Below are positions 63,050 through 64,000 of a stretch of 64,000 bases of DNA, in pieces (position 1 is the stretch's first letter; every line of letters starts with the position of its first letter). The notes below the pieces were generated by a model. It was not told the origin of the DNA, ran no database searches, and saw only the letters and a list, made by a program, of their open reading frames with translations. The position numbers and the translations under genes were made by a program. The DNA comes from an uncultured Clostridia bacterium (GTDB lineage Bacteria; Bacillota; Clostridia; TANB77; CAG-508): contig CAKPAW010000005.1 in assembly GCA_934133165.1 (NCBI GenBank), positions 1 to 64,000 on the forward strand, written 5' to 3'.

Positions 63050-64000
63050 ATGAACGTAGGATTTGTACATTTAGGATGCAGTAAAAATTTAGTAGATACA
63101 GAAATGGCAATAGGGCTATTTAAAGAAAATGGCTATAAAATAGTAAATAATGAAGAAGAAGCGGATGTGCTAGTAATAAATACATGTGGATTTATAGGAC
63201 CAGCAAAAGAAGAGGCAATAAATACTATTTTAGAAATGGCAGAATATAAGAAAAAAAGATGTAAATATCTAATAGTAATGGGATGTCTAGTAGAAAGATA
63301 TAAAGAAGAACTTTCAAAAGCAATTCCAGAAGTAGATTTATGGATAAAATATAGTTCATATAGCACAATATGGGAGCAAATAGAAACAATATTAAAGTCA
63401 GAAAAAGAAAATAAAAATAACTTAGACTTTTTAGATAGAGTAATTACAACAGGAAACAATTTTGCATATTTAAGAATAGCAGAAGGTTGTAGTAATTTTT
63501 GTACATATTGTGCAATACCAAAAATACGTGGACCATTTGTAAGTAGAAAAATGGAAGATGTAATTGAAGAGGCTAAGAAGCTTGCAAATGAAGGATATGA
63601 AGAATTAATCATAATAGCACAAGATACTACAAAATATGGAATAGATATATATGGAGAATCTAAACTAGCAGAATTACTTAAAGAACTTTGCAAAATAGAA
63701 AAATTAAAATGGATTAGATTTTTGTATGCATATCCAGAAACAATTACAGACGAATTAATAGAAGTTGTAAAAAATGAAGATAAAATCTGTAAATACTTTG
63801 ATATTCCAATTCAACACATATCTAATAGTGTTTTAAAAAGAATGAATAGAAAAAGTAATGGAGAAACAATAAGAACTCTAATAAAAAGATTAAGAAAAGA
63901 AATTCCAGGAGTAGTAATTCGTACAACAGTAATGGTGGGATTCCCTGGTGAGACAAAAGAAGATTTTGAAGAATTGTATGACTTTGTTAAAGAAGCAAGA
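63050..64000 (+). CDS. rimO: Ribosomal protein S12 methylthiotransferase RimO, 5' part
   Basis: Adds a methylthio group to an Asp of S12. The frame is open to the window end, 317 residues shown of about 440. N-terminal UPF0004 domain HLGCSKNLVDTEMAIGL with cysteines in VINTCGF and VMGCLVERY; the radical SAM motif is EGCSNFCTYCAIPKIRG; then DIPIQHISNSVLKRMNR and TTVMVGFPGET. The TRAM domain is beyond the window. Confidence 0.96.
   Translation, partial: MNVGFVHLGCSKNLVDTEMAIGLFKENGYKIVNNEEEADVLVINTCGFIGPAKEEAINTILEMAEYKKKRCKYLIVMGCLVERYKEELSKAIPEVDLWIKYSSYSTIWEQIETILKSEKENKNNLDFLDRVITTGNNFAYLRIAEGCSNFCTYCAIPKIRGPFVSRKMEDVIEEAKKLANEGYEELIIIAQDTTKYGIDIYGESKLAELLKELCKIEKLKWIRFLYAYPETITDELIEVVKNEDKICKYFDIPIQHISNSVLKRMNRKSNGETIRTLIKRLRKEIPGVVIRTTVMVGFPGETKEDFEELYDFVKEAR

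Overview
The window is visibly very A+T-rich (roughly 70% by eye). It uses strong AGGAGG-type ribosome binding sites, mostly AGA for arginine, sigma-A promoters with 16-18 bp spacers, and hairpin/T-run terminators. Gene content points to a low-GC, anaerobic, fermentative, spore-forming member of the Clostridia: pdaA, yqfC and yqfD; adhE and ldh; rubrerythrin and superoxide reductase; a T-box on aspS; and an agr peptide signalling locus. An uncultured gut clostridium would fit, but the species cannot be named from this sequence. No rRNA, tRNA, CRISPR array or intact insertion sequence was seen.

Layout. 1-1540: end of the rplA-rplJ-rplL ribosomal operon with an L10 leader; rpoB does not follow rplL. 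1.9-4.1 kb: a chemoreceptor with atypical codon use. 4.3-7.5 kb: plsX-acpP-rnc-radical SAM gene. 7.6-10.2 kb: YitT transporter and a diguanylate cyclase. 10.5-18.3 kb: addB, laccase-domain protein, 8-oxoguanine glycosylase, LD-carboxypeptidase, uracil-DNA glycosylase and a GltD-like flavoprotein in one direction. 18.6-23.4 kb: single genes (putative metalloprotease, coiled-coil protein, ldh, small unknown, pyrF). 23.5-30.9 kb: leuS, rubrerythrin/superoxide reductase, an ABC exporter, YjbR. 31-34.7 kb: accessory and decayed genes (PAP2, GNAT remnant, Nudix-like, cupin with a stop, RhuM-Fic, tag). 34.8-42.8 kb: mntP, cysteine desulfurase, adhE, pilin-like surface protein, aspS with its T-box. 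43-45 kb: methyltransferase and pseudouridine synthase between palindromic repeats. 45.4-48.4 kb: complete agr-type locus, agrB-agrD on + and agrA-agrC on -. 48.7-54.4 kb: sporulation and cell-envelope genes (pdaA, yqfC, yqfD, unknown, ybeY, dgkA, DUF3048). 55-64 kb: Rpn nuclease, then era-yqzL-recO, a WecA-rubredoxin fusion, hslO, pth, rng, a guanylate-kinase-like gene and rimO (cut by the window end).

Most notable observations. (1) Three otherwise well-preserved genes (pgeF-like, gltD-like, rpn) are each interrupted by a +1 shift at the same kind of site: an in-frame CGG followed by A, where skipping the C lets GGA be read and restores the protein. CGG is otherwise almost absent from coding frames here, although five in-frame CGG codons in three other genes argue against a simple rule. 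(2) A 39-residue AgrD autoinducer precursor follows agrB, and TGTCGAA Spo0A-box-like heptamers lie upstream of agrB and between agrA and pdaA. (3) A WecA/TagO-type glycosyl-phosphate transferase carries a complete C-terminal rubredoxin. (4) adhE has an internal AGGAGG-ATG exactly at its domain junction. (5) At least two families of dispersed palindromic repeats occur; two copies supply the C-terminal tail and stop codon of the gene they border.
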